This document shows positions 26,578 to 37,239 of a stretch of 64,000 nucleotides of DNA, in pieces. The notes below the pieces were generated by a model that saw nothing but the letters and a program-made list of their open reading frames with translations, did no database searches and was not told the origin of the DNA. Where the stretch lies: NCBI GenBank assembly GCA_036925085.1, contig JAUPFP010000043.1, forward strand, positions 1,376,632 to 1,440,631, read 5' to 3'. Each line of letters opens with the position of its first letter. Position 1 is the stretch's first letter. The position numbers and the translations under genes are program-made. Source of the DNA: Brachycybe producta (lineage: Eukaryota > Arthropoda > Diplopoda > Playtdesmida > Andrognathidae).

Positions 26578-29500
26578 GCCTCCCTCCCTCCCTCCAGAAG
26601 CCAAATTTCCCTACAAAGTGGATGTATTTCCCTACAAAGCGGTCACTCAACAACTATTACTTTTGCGACAGTACTATCAACTATATCTAGTCAAACGAGA
26701 TAGTTGTGATAGTGCTATCGCGACAGTACGATAGTGACTATCATGTGGTTTTTATGATGATAGTTCTCGCTATAGTTGCTGCTGTCATGACAGCAACTAT
26801 CGCGAAAACTATCATCGTGAAAACGGGGCTTTAGCAATTATTAAGAATACGACACTTGAAATGTGGGCGAAATATTTGTATAAAAGGCAGAAAACTCATA
26901 ACAAGCACATACTTATTTACTGAATTTATTATAAAAAAATATTTTTATTGAAAAGTAATTTATCGTTGACGTTTCAATTTGGTATAGACCATCATCTTCA
27001 GAGCAAATAACAAAACTAAAATTTCATACAAAATTGTACAGAAATACAGAATTGTATCTTCGTTAATTTCGTTCTTTATTTTGTTTGAAATTTCAGTTTT
27101 ACATTATTTTGCTATGCAAATAGCTAGTCTTTACCAGACCGAAATGTCATCAACGAAAATTCTTTTATATAATAATAATCTTTAGAATAAATTAGTAAAT
27201 AACTACGTGCTTATAACTTAAGAGGCTGCATCACTAAATTACTTCTAAGAATCTCCGCGAAATGTTAATTTTTAAAATACACAGCAGTCGCGGCGGCAAT
27301 ATGTTTATTTTTCATATTTAAAGTTGTCCAATATTAAGTTTTCAAAGTGCAATGTGTGCACCTTAACTATATGCCGATCGAGTGATAGAATGACAAAAAA
27401 TTGGAAAGTGGTTGTCTATTTTTAAAAAAGTATTTCAAAATCGCGAATTTCTAATTCTTGTGTTAAACAAAGCAAAGCAAGGCAAAGCAAAGCAAAAACA
27501 TCCATTCTTATATTAACCTCCATTGAGTATGCACTCGTAAGCAAAAAATATCCATTAAAATGCTCGTAAAAATACGTAAAAATAATTTTAAAAAACCAGA
27601 AGAAGAAAAAAATCAGCACGTGCGCCAATGTGTTGGCTTCGCTGTGGTTTAATTGTGGTTTTTTAAAATTATTTTTAGGTATTTTTACGAGCATTTTAAA
27701 TTCTCAGGGACGTCATTTGGGGGGTGCAAGGGGGGGGGGGCATTTGCCCCCCCTGAAAAACAATTGTGTTATTACAATCAGTATACACATATGTTATAAC
27801 TAGAGTTTGTGCATATTTTTTTCAAATTTCTTGCAAATATAAATAAATCCATCAAAACCTAATTTATATTAAGTGGCAATACGCACACATCTTGCAGCAC
27901 TGGCCTGCACATATACAAAAATTAGCAAGTCGGTCAAGTTTTGCCCCCCCTGGAAAAAACTGAAATGACGTCAGGCCCTGATTTTAATGGATATTTTTTG
28001 CTTACAAGTGCGTACGCAATGGAGGTTAATATAAGAGTGAAAAATTAGCGATTTTAAAATATATTTTTTTTAAAATAGAATTCAAAGCATTCTATCACTC
28101 GATCAGCATATATTTAAGGTGCACATTGCACTTTGAAAACTTAATATTGGACAACTTTAAATATGAAAAATAAACATATTGCCGACGCGACTGTTGTGTA
28201 TTTTATAAATTAACAATTTTTCATTTAATATTGGGTCTATGGGCTCAATAGGATAACGGTGCTAGCGCTCTTCGCGGAGATTTTTCGAAGTAATTTAGTG
28301 ATGTAGGCTTTTGCTGCCTTTTACTACTCCTGCTAGCTACTACTTTTTAGGCTTTTACCAAAAAAGAATTTACGAGCTTATATCTCATATTACAAGCTTA
28401 AAAGAGAAAAATATTCTATAAAAGGTTTTTCTTAAACCAGATTGTTATTTTACATTTTCTGTATTTCTTTCTGATGATTGTAGTTGTGTTTTTTTAAATA
28501 TATTTAATTAAGGTGGCTAAATAGACATTTATTTTGCTTTTATCTCCCCGAATGTCGCCCCTGAAGTGGCTAATTATTATATATACTAGTGGGGTAACCC
28601 GTCATAAATGACGGGAGCAAAATTCACAGGCAATTGTGTGCATGCGCGTCGTTTTTTCCTTTTTTTACACCTTTCATTTCAATTTCAGTTTCCCCCTCCC
28701 ACCTTTTCCCCCCTCCACGTTTCTCTCCCCTCTACACTTTCCAACCTTCCCCCCTCTCCTATTTAATATCATGGTCATATAGTTGACCTTGAGAAAAAAA
28801 AGCGGTTCATTTATTCATTTAAATTTATATAAATTCCGACGTGCTTTATGGTTTTTTGTGACACACACACAGCCACACACACACACAGACCTGGCTTAAT
28901 ATATATATATTATATATACATATATTAAGCTCCGTCTATCCTTCTTTCCGTCAGTAACGCTTTACAAACAACGACAAAAATAAATGAATAAATGAACCGC
29001 TTTTTTTCTCAAGGTCAACTATATGTTGCACTCTCCCCATCCAAGAACCCCATGATATTAAATTGGAGAGGGGAAAAGGTTGGAAAGGGTAGAAGGGGGG
29101 AGAGAGAGAAACGTGGGAGGGGGTGAGGGAAATTGAAATGAAAGGAGTAAAAAAGGAACAAACAACGCGCATGCGCATTTCTTTTGCTCCGCCCTTTTGG
29201 TCTGACGTCATAAAAGGGTGGAGGAAAAGAAATTCCTATGCAGGGCACAATTGCCTGTGAATTTTGCTCCCGTCATTTATGACAGGATAGAAAACTAGTG
29301 TTTTCTATATTAACTCTATTCCCCACATGTGCGGTTTTGAGAAATTTTATATTTTTCAAGCGAAACGTTTTTCAGAAGAAACATTACAAAAAAATTCAAA
29401 CTGTTTTAGAAACTAAAATAGTTGCGATAATGTTAAAAGTTTTTCCATTATGGTATCTTTAAGAATAAACATTACAATTTGAAAATAAAATGTTTTATTT

Positions 29501-32500
29501 TTTTAAGATATTGCTATGAAAAAAAACTTTTAACATAATCTTTTACCATTCTAGCCTTGAAAACAATTTTAAAAAATTCATAATGTTGCTTTTAAAAAAA
29601 ACGTTCGCTTGACGTTTTTGCGTCTAAATTTTTCAAGAACGCCTATGGAGATATAGCTTGAGCCACTGCAGTGGCGCCTTCCGGAGGGAGAAAAAGCAAA
29701 ATGAATATTTATAAAGCCACCATAATTGTGCTTTTGCTAGTTAAAGTACATTTTTATATTTGCATTTAAACCAAACAATTTCCTTGCATACTTTGCAATT
29801 TTGTTTGTTTATTTTTCTATTTTTCATAAAAATGAATTCTTATTTGCATAATTAATTTATTATAGCGGTTTGAAAATGATCCAATGTCAAAAAGCCATGA
29901 AAATTTTATTTTTATTAAAAAATGGTCTTGTATTTGAATACAACACCATTTTTTAATAAAAAAAAAATAAAAATGTTCATCTGTTACAAACTAGAATTGA
30001 TAAGGATCCTTATCAATTCTAGTTTGTAACAAATTTTGAATTTATTATAACTGCTTCTAAAAAACATGTAAATCTTTGAAAAGAATTGCATTAATAGAAG
30101 AATAGAGGCTGACAAATGAATTTAAACCATGAACATGAATAATTACTAATTAGTAAAACAAGTTAAAGTATGCTTTTTGCTGTCAAAGAGGCTGATTAGA
30201 GGCTAGAGTTCTTTTCGAATCAAAATACAACTGCAACTCTCTCTCTCTCTCTGACCAACGTCTTTAATTGTAAAAAAAAGCATGATTCTTCTTGACTTAC
30301 TAATTAGCTTTGATAATTCGTTTTTTTTTTACCTTAGAGTCTGTCCACTGTGGTTCGGACACACGAGACTAGTGTGTCCAGTGGCGGAAGAACCGACTCC
30401 ATTCTCCAGATCAGAAGAGGAGTCACGACTTTCACTCAGAGCTAGTTCACTTAGAGAAACCAAACGGTGGTCCTGCATCTGAGGATCCATCTATATTAAA
30501 TGATGAAGAAAGAAAAAAAAAAAGAAGAAAAGTTTAAAAAATAAATGGAATTCAACGACAAACGGCTGTGTAGAAAACATGCGTTTTCGTGGCCGATGTC
30601 GAGAACATTTCGCTCGAACTGTATATATTAAAACTGAAATTTATTGATAACATATCGATTTATATTATCTTTTTTTTTTTTTACTTTTTCAATAGCTAAC
30701 AAAATCTGGAATCACTCCAATTTGGCGTCAAGGGCATCTCAGAAATTGGTCTACGTTTATTTCATTTATTAATACGAAGAAGAAGAAACGCGGGTCGTAT
30801 TAATTCGTGCATCTTAGCTTAACTAATTTCTACTTCCTGTCCACTTAACGAGGTAATGTTGTAATATTTTTTTTTAACTTTTTTTTTATTAGGTCTGCGT
30901 GTTTTATATTATTATATATATGAAGGGAGGTAGAGAGGAGAGGGAGAAGAGAGATTGAGGAGAGCTTCGAGCCTAGAGGGAACAAAGAGAGGTGAGCACG
31001 AGAGAGAGAGAGAAGTGAAGGAGAAGAGAGAGAGAGAGAAGTGAGGGAGAAGAGAGAGAGAGAGAAGTGAGGGAGAAGAGAGAGAGAGAGAAGTGAGGGA
31101 GAAGAGAGAGAGAGAGAAGTGAGGGAGAAGAGAGAGAGAAAAAAGGATGAAGAAAAAGAGATAAGAGAAGAGAGAGAGAGAGAGAAGTGAGGGAGAAGAG
31201 AGAGAGAAAAAAGGATGAAGAAAGAGAGATAAGAGAAGAGAGAGAGAAGTGAGGGAGAAGAGAGAGAGAGAGAGAGAGAAGTGAAGGAGAAGAGAGAGAG
31301 AGAAGTGAGGGAGAAGAGAGAGAAAAAAGGATGAAGAAAGAGAGATAAGAGAAGAAAGAGAGTGAGAGAAAGAGGCGAGCGAGAGAGCAGAGGAAGAAGA
31401 GAGAGAGAGAGAGAGAGGAATAAAGAGAAGAGAGAGAGAAAGAGGGATGAAGAAAAATAGCGAGAAAAAAGTGAGCAAGAAGAGCGAGAGGTAGAGAAGG
31501 AGAGAACACCATGGGATAACGAAAACCGAAGTGTTACCTCCTTGTGTTCGAGGCTGCACCTGTCGCAGAGGTAAGTATTGCAATCGAGACACTTTGCAGA
31601 TCCGTAAGTCTGTCTTTCACATCCCTGACAAAGTGAAGCGTGTTGCAGAACGTGGCAAAGGCTCGAAAGGAGAGTGTTGTCCTGAAGTGCCGACACTCCT
31701 CTTTCCGGTAGGATAGACTGTTGGCGACAAGTGGGACAAGTGAGGGCTAGACTCTGAGACGGAATGTACGTGGCAAGGCAATGTTCGCAGAACGAATGCA
31801 AACACGGCAACACCTGTGTGTGTGTGTGAGTGATCACAATAAAACAATACACTTCATAACATTAATTACGATTATGACACACTTGAATATTTCTGATCAA
31901 TAAGGCGACTCGCTCGAAAGCACTAAATCATTTTCATTGTTTCGTATATAAAATAATATAAATAACCTTGGGTTGCAATGTCAAAATTAAAAGTTTATTA
32001 TGTGCTTTTAGAAATGGCTTGAAAATGTTTCCAAATATTTTAATTTGAAAACATTTTCAAGCCATTTCAAAAAAGGCTAAACTTTTAATCATTTCAAACA
32101 TTTTTTTCGACACATTTTCAGTACTTTTTTCAACATTTTAAAACAATTTTTAAATAGTAGAAAAAAATCTTATATTTCAAGGTGGCTGAATAGATATTTA
32201 TTTTGTTTTCGTTTCCTGCACTTGCAGTTTGAGAAAATTCATGTTTTTGAAGAGAACGTTTTTACAGGAGAGAAACATTACGAAAAAAATTCAAAAGTAT
32301 TTCAGAAACTAGAATAGGCCTAGTTGTTCATAGTGCTAAACGTTTTTTTCCCCCCATGATGATATCTTATATCTTTAAAAATAAACTTTTTATGAAAGTT
32401 TGAAAAAGACGAAAATAGTTTTTCCATGAAATTTCAATGGAAAAACCCCAAAATCGGGTCATTTTCAAACGGAACTATAAAATGTTTATTTTTTAAAATA

Positions 32501-33964
32501 TTGCCATGAAATAACTTTTAGCATAATCTCTTTTACTATTCTAGTTCTGAAAACAATTTGATTTTTTTCTATAAAAACGTCAGCTTGACGTTTCCTGTGT
32601 CCAGATTTAAAAAAAAAAATAGCTACATATGGAGCTTAGCATTAGTCAACTGCAGTAATGCCGTCTGGAGGGGAAAAACTCAAAATAAATGTCTATTCAA
32701 CCATCTTAAGAAGCCTGGCTACATCGCAAAATTACTTCGAAAAATCTCCACAAAGAGCGCTAGCATCGTTTTTCTATTGAGCCCATACATCCAATGTTAA
32801 AGAAAAAGCGTTAATTTTTAAAATACACAACAGTCGCGGCGGCAATGTGTTTATTTTTCATATTTAAAGTTGTCCAATATTAAGTTTTCAAAGTGCAATG
32901 TGCACCTTAAATATATGCTGATTGAGTGATAGAATGACAAAAATTTGGTAAGTGCGGTTCTATTCTTAAAACGTATTTTAAAATCGCGAATTTCTAACTC
33001 TTATGTTAAACTCCATTGAGTACGTCCATTAAAACGCTCGTAAAAATACCTAAAAATAATTTAAAAAAACAGAAGAAAAATCAACACGTGCGCCAATGTG
33101 TTGGTTTCACTGTAGTTTAATTGTGGTTTATTAAAATTATTTTTAGGTATTTTTACGAGCATTTTAATGGATGTTTTAAGGATTTGGCCGTACTCAATGG
33201 AGTTTAACATAAAGAGTTAGAAATTCGCGATTTTGAAATACTTTTTAAAAATAGAATAACACTTACCAATTTTTTGTCATTCTATCACTCGATCAGCATA
33301 TATTTAATTAAGGTGCACATTGCACTTTGAAAACTTAATATTGGGAAAAGTTTAAATATGAAAAATAAACATATTGCCGCTGCGAACTGTGTATTTTAAA
33401 CATTAACGTTTTTTCTTTAACATAGGGTCTAAAGGCTCAATAGAAAAACGATGCTAGCGCTCTTTGCGGAGAGTTTTCGAAGTAATTTTGCGATGTAGCC
33501 TCGTAATATTATACAGGGTTCTTTATGTTGGAACCCCCCGTTTTAAAGTGAAGTTGAAATGTTTGAGTTTTCTTTTTGCGTTTAGGATTTATATATTTTT
33601 TTATATAAAAAAGCCACTTATTTGAAATAGAAAAAGGCCCCTTTTTGTTGTTGTGTTGCCTTAGTGATCAATAGAAAAGCTTCTGAAAAGGAAGACTTCT
33701 TTTTTTCTTTCTTTCCTTTGGGTTACGATATCGTTGAGAACAGATTCCACAATTGAGAAACTGTTTGTCAATCTGTCTGACAGAATTGTCGTTTTTTCCT
33801 CCTCCTCCTCCTCCTCCTTCTATGGATGTGATGTTGTTGCCAGAAGACATGTCCTCAGTGGGTGAGATTGGTGGCACCATGCCATACACTGAACAAGGGA
33901 GAGAGCACACTTGGGTTCGGTGAGGATGTTCCTCCTTGTCGAGCTCACTTTCCAAACAAGTGAT
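19451..33964 (-). CDS. TRIM2/3: TRIM2/TRIM3-type RING, B-box, filamin, NHL protein
   Basis: Probable E3 ubiquitin ligase. Exons in transcription order: 33964-33716, 31813-31538, 30490-30333, 24670-24526, 22964-22626, 22541-21321, 19603-19451; about 840 residues visible. [20 protein letters not shown] then [11 protein letters not shown] and [13 protein letters not shown] first B-box, [14 protein letters not shown]...CSLEHKE, sits in the second exon; a second, [21 protein letters not shown], follows. Then come a coiled coil, a filamin repeat ([29 protein letters not shown]) and NHL repeats from [15 protein letters not shown] to [14 protein letters not shown], the family's typical C-terminus. 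The first intron appears to start with GA, not GT (see findings). The 5' end is uncertain: an acceptor after a CT-rich tract at 33965 suggests an upstream exon; otherwise translation could start at an internal ATG. Vertebrate TRIM2/3 have one B-box. Confidence 0.93.
19643..20773. mobile_element. Harbinger-like element with nested hAT
   Basis: Ends GGCCTTGTTTCCACTCTGGC and, inverted, GGCCTTGTTTCCACTGTGGC, flanked by TTA on both sides (19640-19642, 20774-20776). The interior holds an hAT insertion at 19787-20346. Lies in the last TRIM intron. Confidence 0.8.
19787..20346. mobile_element. hAT-type element, AAGGCTGTACCGAGCC ends, copy 1
   Basis: Left end TAAAGCTGTACCGAGCCG; right end TGTGATCGGTACAGCCTTA. 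8-bp flanks ATAATAAC and CTAATAAC. Interior rich in AATCGG words. A second copy is at 59395-59909. Confidence 0.8.
20776..21295. mobile_element. AAGGTGGCT-ended element, copy b (intact, ~520 bp)
   Basis: Starts AAGGTGGCTTTATAGATAAT, ends ATATTTATAAAGCCACCTT, with CACTGCAGTGGC palindromes inside both ends. This is the cleanest full-length copy and abuts the TTA of the preceding Harbinger-like element. Confidence 0.8.
23097..23399. mobile_element. AAGGCTCGGATTTT element, complete copy
   Basis: Ends AAGCTCGGATTTTTATGCAC and, inverted, AAGGCTCGGATTTTTATGCA, with subterminal TCTCAATCTGTGGCCCAAG. Related copies are at 10080-10215 (partial), 35114-35413 and 41992-42456. Confidence 0.75.
26348..26830. 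mobile_element. Harbinger-like element with (TC)n microsatellite
   Basis: Ends AGCCTCGTTTTCACGGTGGC and, inverted, AGCCCCGTTTTCACGATGAT, flanked by TTA (26345-26347, 26831-26833). The interior is built of GATAGTT/AACTATC repeats and a (TC)n run at about 26525-26574. In the large TRIM intron. Confidence 0.8.
27225..28306. mobile_element. ~780-bp foldback element, copy B, with nested insertion
   Basis: Begins GGCTGCATCACTAAATTACT and ends in the complement AGTAATTTAGTGATGTAGGC. The left arm is broken by a short deletion, and the right arm by an inserted element at about 27709-27984. Confidence 0.8.
27709..27984. mobile_element. Nested hAT-like insertion with C/G homopolymers
   Basis: Starts CAGGGACGTCATTTGGGGGG and ends AAATGACGTCAGGCCCTG, giving about 15-bp inverted repeats. 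It splits the arm of the foldback within the sequence GCATTTTAATGG, with ATTTTAA on both sides. Confidence 0.65.
28510..29721. mobile_element. AAGGTGGCT-ended element, copy c, with nested foldback
   Basis: Starts AAGGTGGCTAAATAGACATT and ends TATTTATAAAGCCACC. A long foldback at 28585-29299 is inserted near its left end, in the same neighbourhood where copy a carries its insertions. Confidence 0.75.
28585..29299. mobile_element. ACTAGTGGGGTAACCCGTC long foldback element
   Basis: Left end ACTAGTGGGGTAACCCGTCA, with CAAAATTCACAGGCAATTGT inside. The right end is the inverted CAATTGCCTGTGAATTTTGC...ACTAGT. Arms of roughly 300 bp include a pyrimidine-rich stretch whose complement is purine-rich at about 29070-29130. 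The centre is a TATATA/(CA)n stretch at about 28860-28930. Confidence 0.75.
29982..30031. repeat. Perfect 50-bp palindrome with no spacer
   Basis: Exact self-complementary sequence centred on GGATCC at 30004-30009; half-site TTACAAACTAGAATTGATAA. A second hairpin lies just upstream at about 29905-29975. Confidence 0.9.
30926..31505 (+). repeat. GAGAGAAGTGAGGGAGAA minisatellite
   Basis: About 580 bp of purine-only DNA, with units such as GAGAGAGAAGTGAGGGAGAA and interspersed AAAAAAGGATGAAGAAAGAG. It starts only about 30 bp beyond the TRIM splice donor at 31537. The long reading frames it creates on the minus strand are repeat artefacts. Confidence 0.9.
31983..32095. repeat. Inverted repeat in TRIM intron 1
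   Basis: AAATGGCTTGAAAATGTTT and its complement flank a short AT loop, with AAAAGTTTA/TAAACTTTT further out. Confidence 0.7.
32180..32705. mobile_element. AAGGTGGCT-ended element, copy d
   Basis: Starts CAAGGTGGCTGAATAGATAT, ends AATGTCTATTCAACCATCTT. It lies 12 bp from the start of foldback copy C. Confidence 0.75.
32717..33500. mobile_element. ~780-bp foldback element, copy C (cleanest)
   Basis: Starts GGCTACATCGCAAAATTACT and ends in the exact complement. Each arm (about 370 bp) carries the same ordered motifs: CGCTAGCATCGTTTTTCTAT, CAGTCGCGGCGGCAAT, AATATATGCTGATTGAGTGA and AATCGCGAATTTCTAACTCT. The centre has ACGTGCGCCAATGTGTTGG. No reading frame of note. Confidence 0.85.
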
Positions 33965-34339
33965 CTTTTAACACAGAGAGAGAGAGAGAGAGACATAAAA
34001 ACAAACAAACAAATATCATCAATTTCATCATATTTCTCTATGTTTTCATGTAAAATAAATGTAAAACAACAACTGTTGAGGAAAGATATCCCCACATATT
34101 TTGAAAATTCTGTCCTAAAAACCTAATTTTAAATATATAATTCTTATATAAATATATATATATATATATATATGACAATACTATAATTAAACATGGAACA
34201 CAATTACAACTTACAAGAAATGTTTTTAAGTTGAATTTTTTTTGTCTTATAAAAAAAAACATTAATTTTGTTTCAGTTTTTTTTAAATATGTTTTCAATG
34301 CAGAGAAATGGTACAGGGTGACCAGGAAAACATCACCCC

Positions 34340-34540
34340 CAAGAATGTAAAAAAAAAAATCACATGATGTAATTTAAAAAAAATGGTTCTGTTGTTCCGC
34401 ACCCATGTTAGTATAGTGTTTAGCCAATTCGATATGCATTTTGTTTCAGGTTTTAGAGTTACGCCACAATAATCATCTGTTCATCCTGACCCGACTTACT
34501 ATCTCGTCCGGATGACTTATAGTGTATCGTCTCGACGATA
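34340..34540 (+). repeat. Repeat shared with 46993-47215
   Basis: Contains ATGGTTCTGTTGTTCCGCA and GTCCGGATGACTT. The region at 46993-47215 carries the same words, partly in inverted and partly in direct orientation, so that copy is itself a rearranged foldback. Confidence 0.65.
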
Positions 34541-35113
34541 TCTTAAGTCCTCAACAGAGCTCCGTACAAATATCCACCCCCGATTATTATTTTTTTTTTA
34601 AATTGAGCTTTTTATTTATTGTTTCTTAAGTGGTTTAAGTCGTTTAAGCCGACAACTTACGAATGTAAACACACATAAAAGTGAAGAAAGTAAACAAGAA
34701 ATGGCCTCCTAAATGTTTTTTTTTTTTATTTAATTAGGTTTAAATATTGATGGTGAAAAATAAAAGAGTTTAAATGAGCACTCTCAAAATTTGACTCAAG
34801 TCTTGAAGGATCCAAGACAAGATATCCCAATTGAGGAGGGGGGGGAGTGGGTGGAGGCAGGGTGCCCTGTTTTATAAATTTGATATGATGTCTGGAAGGA
34901 CAAATTGTCCCCTAATACCCTTTTCAAATTCCTTATTAGTATGCCATCTGTTTTAATCAAAATCCCTTCATGGGCCGCCAGCCCCTCCTCCCCAGTTTTA
35001 TATCTTATTGGGGCCAAATCTAATGACATCATCAGCATTTTGAAATGCACCAATTAAGATGCCTAAATACATCAAGATAATATAAAAAAAATGTTCCTGG
35101 TAGTATAATTATT

Positions 35114-35413
35114 AAGGCTCGGATTTTAATGCAATATCAAAGCAAATGTTTCTCAATCTGTGGCGCGCAAGAGCCATTTGTGAAGTAACAATCCCGTCTT
35201 CAATCAAAAACACTGGTTAGAGGCTAGAACTCTTAGTTGGCAACTGATACTAGTAACCAGATAATCTAGCCTCTAATCAGCCTTTTTGACAAGAAAAAAA
35301 GCATATAATTGCAGTTGCTCTAATGATGATGATTACTTCACGTTTGGCACTCAATTGGGCCACACGTTGAGAAACATTTGCTTTGATATATTGCATAAAC
35401 ATCCGAGCCCTAA
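35114..35413. mobile_element. AAGGCTCGGATTTT element, second complete copy
   Basis: Starts AAGGCTCGGATTTTAATGCA and ends in the complement ATCCGAGCCCTAA; same subterminal TTTCTCAATCTGTGGC box as the 23-kb copy. Confidence 0.75.
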
Positions 35414-35534
35414 TAATTATATATTGACGTTAATAAGTTGTTTGTTGTGACTTTGTTAGGTCGATAGCCACTCCCCTTTCTCCTTCTTTAACCCTCTCTC
35501 CCCCCCCTCCGGATAGTACGCATGCGCATGGCTT

Positions 35535-36232
35535 TTATGTTCTATAGGAGGTCTCTTCCATCCCGCGGTTTTGAGAAAATTTATATTTTGCAAGCGAACG
35601 AATTTCAGGAAAAACATTACAAAAAAATTCAAAGTGTTTTAGAAACTAGAATAGTTGTTGATAATGTTAAAAGTATTTTCATGATGATATCTTTCAAAAT
35701 AAACTTTTTATGACAGTTTGAAAAGGAGCGAAATTAGTTTTTCCATGGCGGAAAAAATGTGAAAAAACAATGTGAAAAAACACCTCAAAACGGGGGTCAT
35801 TTTCAAACTGAACTATAAAATGTTGATTTTTTAAGATATTACCACAAACAAAACTTGACGTAATCTTTCACCATTCTAGTTTTGAAAACTATTTCATTTT
35901 TTTCATAATATTGTTTCTAAAAAAAAAAACGTTTGCTAGACACAGGCAATTAGAAATCGGGACATACAGAAGTTGGCTCCGCCCTTTTTATGACGACCGG
36001 CAACTTCTAATTGGTTGGTTATGTAGTCTGACGTCGCATGATCCGCCTTTTTCAACGTCGAACCACACAACAAACCAATTAGAAGTTGCCGGTCGTCATA
36101 AAAAGGGCGGAGCCAACTTCTTTATGCCCCGATTTCGTATTGCCTGTTTGCTTGACGTAGTAGTATTCTATTAGCCACTAGAGTCGCGCCATCTGGGGGA
36201 ACAAAACCAAAATAAATATCTAAAGAGCCACC
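35535..36232. mobile_element. AAGGTGGCT-ended element, copy e (left-truncated)
   Basis: Retains TGTTCTATAGGAGGTCTCTT (the empty site of the hAT in copy a) and the right end AATATCTAAAGAGCCACCTT. The palindromic MITE copy 3 is inserted at 35942-36146. Confidence 0.75.
35942..36146. mobile_element. 206-bp palindromic MITE, copy 3
   Basis: Flanked by TTTGCTAGAC (35932-35941) and TTTGCTTGAC (36147-36156), one mismatch. Inserted in an AAGGTGGCT-ended element, whose uninterrupted form near 29600 reads CGTTCGCTTGACG. Confidence 0.88.
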
Positions 36233-36240
36233 TTATGACA

Positions 36241-36438
36241 ACAGGCAAGTAAAGACGGGAACATACAGTCGTTTGTCCCGCCCTTTTATGAGCATCAGAC
36301 CAAAATATCAACAAATTGGAAATTGAAAAGGGCGGAGCATGTGACGTCTGACCACATAAACGAACCAATTAGAAGTTACCAAGTCTTCATAAAAGGGGCG
36401 GGGCAAACGACTGTATCTTACTGTGTTTACTTGCCTGT
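36241..36438. mobile_element. Palindromic MITE, diverged copy 4
   Basis: Ends ACAGGCAAGTAAAGACGGGA and, inverted, ACAGGCAAGTAAACACAGT. Internal CCGCCCTTTTATGA and complement. Flanks CCTTATGACA and CTTTATAAAA agree at 7 of 10 positions. Lies immediately after the AAGGTGGCT element. Confidence 0.8.
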
Positions 36439-36850
36439 CTTTATAAAATGAAACAATCATATAAACATAGAAATGTCACTCAAGGGCTGACCTCTCAATG
36501 CAAAAGAGGTTGAAATCGTGACATGGAAAACACATTTATAGCCAACATGTGATGATTTTTTTTGTTTTCAATATTTAATATTTAATATTATAAAATCTTA
36601 ACACGTGTTTTTTTTAGCTATTTGACGCCACCATTATTTATTGAAAGGGATTTATTCATTACATTTATTATTATTATTATTATTATTAATATATAAACGT
36701 GATTTCAACGTTAAGAAATGTTAAGTGAAACAAGGAATTTCAAGGACTTGAGAAATATAATAAATATTTACTTTTATTCAAAATTCACGATGTATGTGTC
36801 TTTATGCGCGCGTCTATGTGTGTGTTTTTTTTATTATAAATAAAAGTAAA

Positions 36851-37239
36851 TGTTACTGTCAATCTGCAGAATCAGTCAATCTGCAGATTGCCTAGACAAT
36901 CTACAAAAGAACCAACTTGCTAGTGAATCTGCAAAAAATCAATACATTTTAGGTGTTGAATGTTGCAGATTCACTAGCGATTTGGTTGTTTTGCAGATTA
37001 CCTAGGCAATATGCATATTGACTGATTCTCCAGACTGACATTAACATAATACATTATTATAAACTATAAAACCAAATGAGAGAAAAGGAGAATTGCCTAG
37101 ACAATCTGCAAAACCACCGAATTTGCAAAATTCAATAAATTTTACGTGTTGAATTTTGCAGATTCACTAACGATTTGGTTGTTTTGCAGATTACCTAGGC
37201 AATATGCAGATTGACTCATTCTGCAGATTGACAGTAACA
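36851..37239. mobile_element. Two adjacent CTGTCAATCTGCAGA inverted-repeat copies
   Basis: The first (36851-37045) starts TGTTACTGTCAATCTGCAGA and ends in the degenerate complement. The second (about 37091-37239) lacks its left end but ends TCTGCAGATTGACAGTAACA. Both share CAGATTCACTARCGATTTGG inside. Confidence 0.7.

Noticed and set aside
30845..31852. Long Ser/Leu/Phe-rich minus-strand reading frames (up to 335 residues, plus two more in other frames)
   Set aside because: Produced by the purine minisatellite; only the part between 31538 and 31813 is a genuine TRIM exon.
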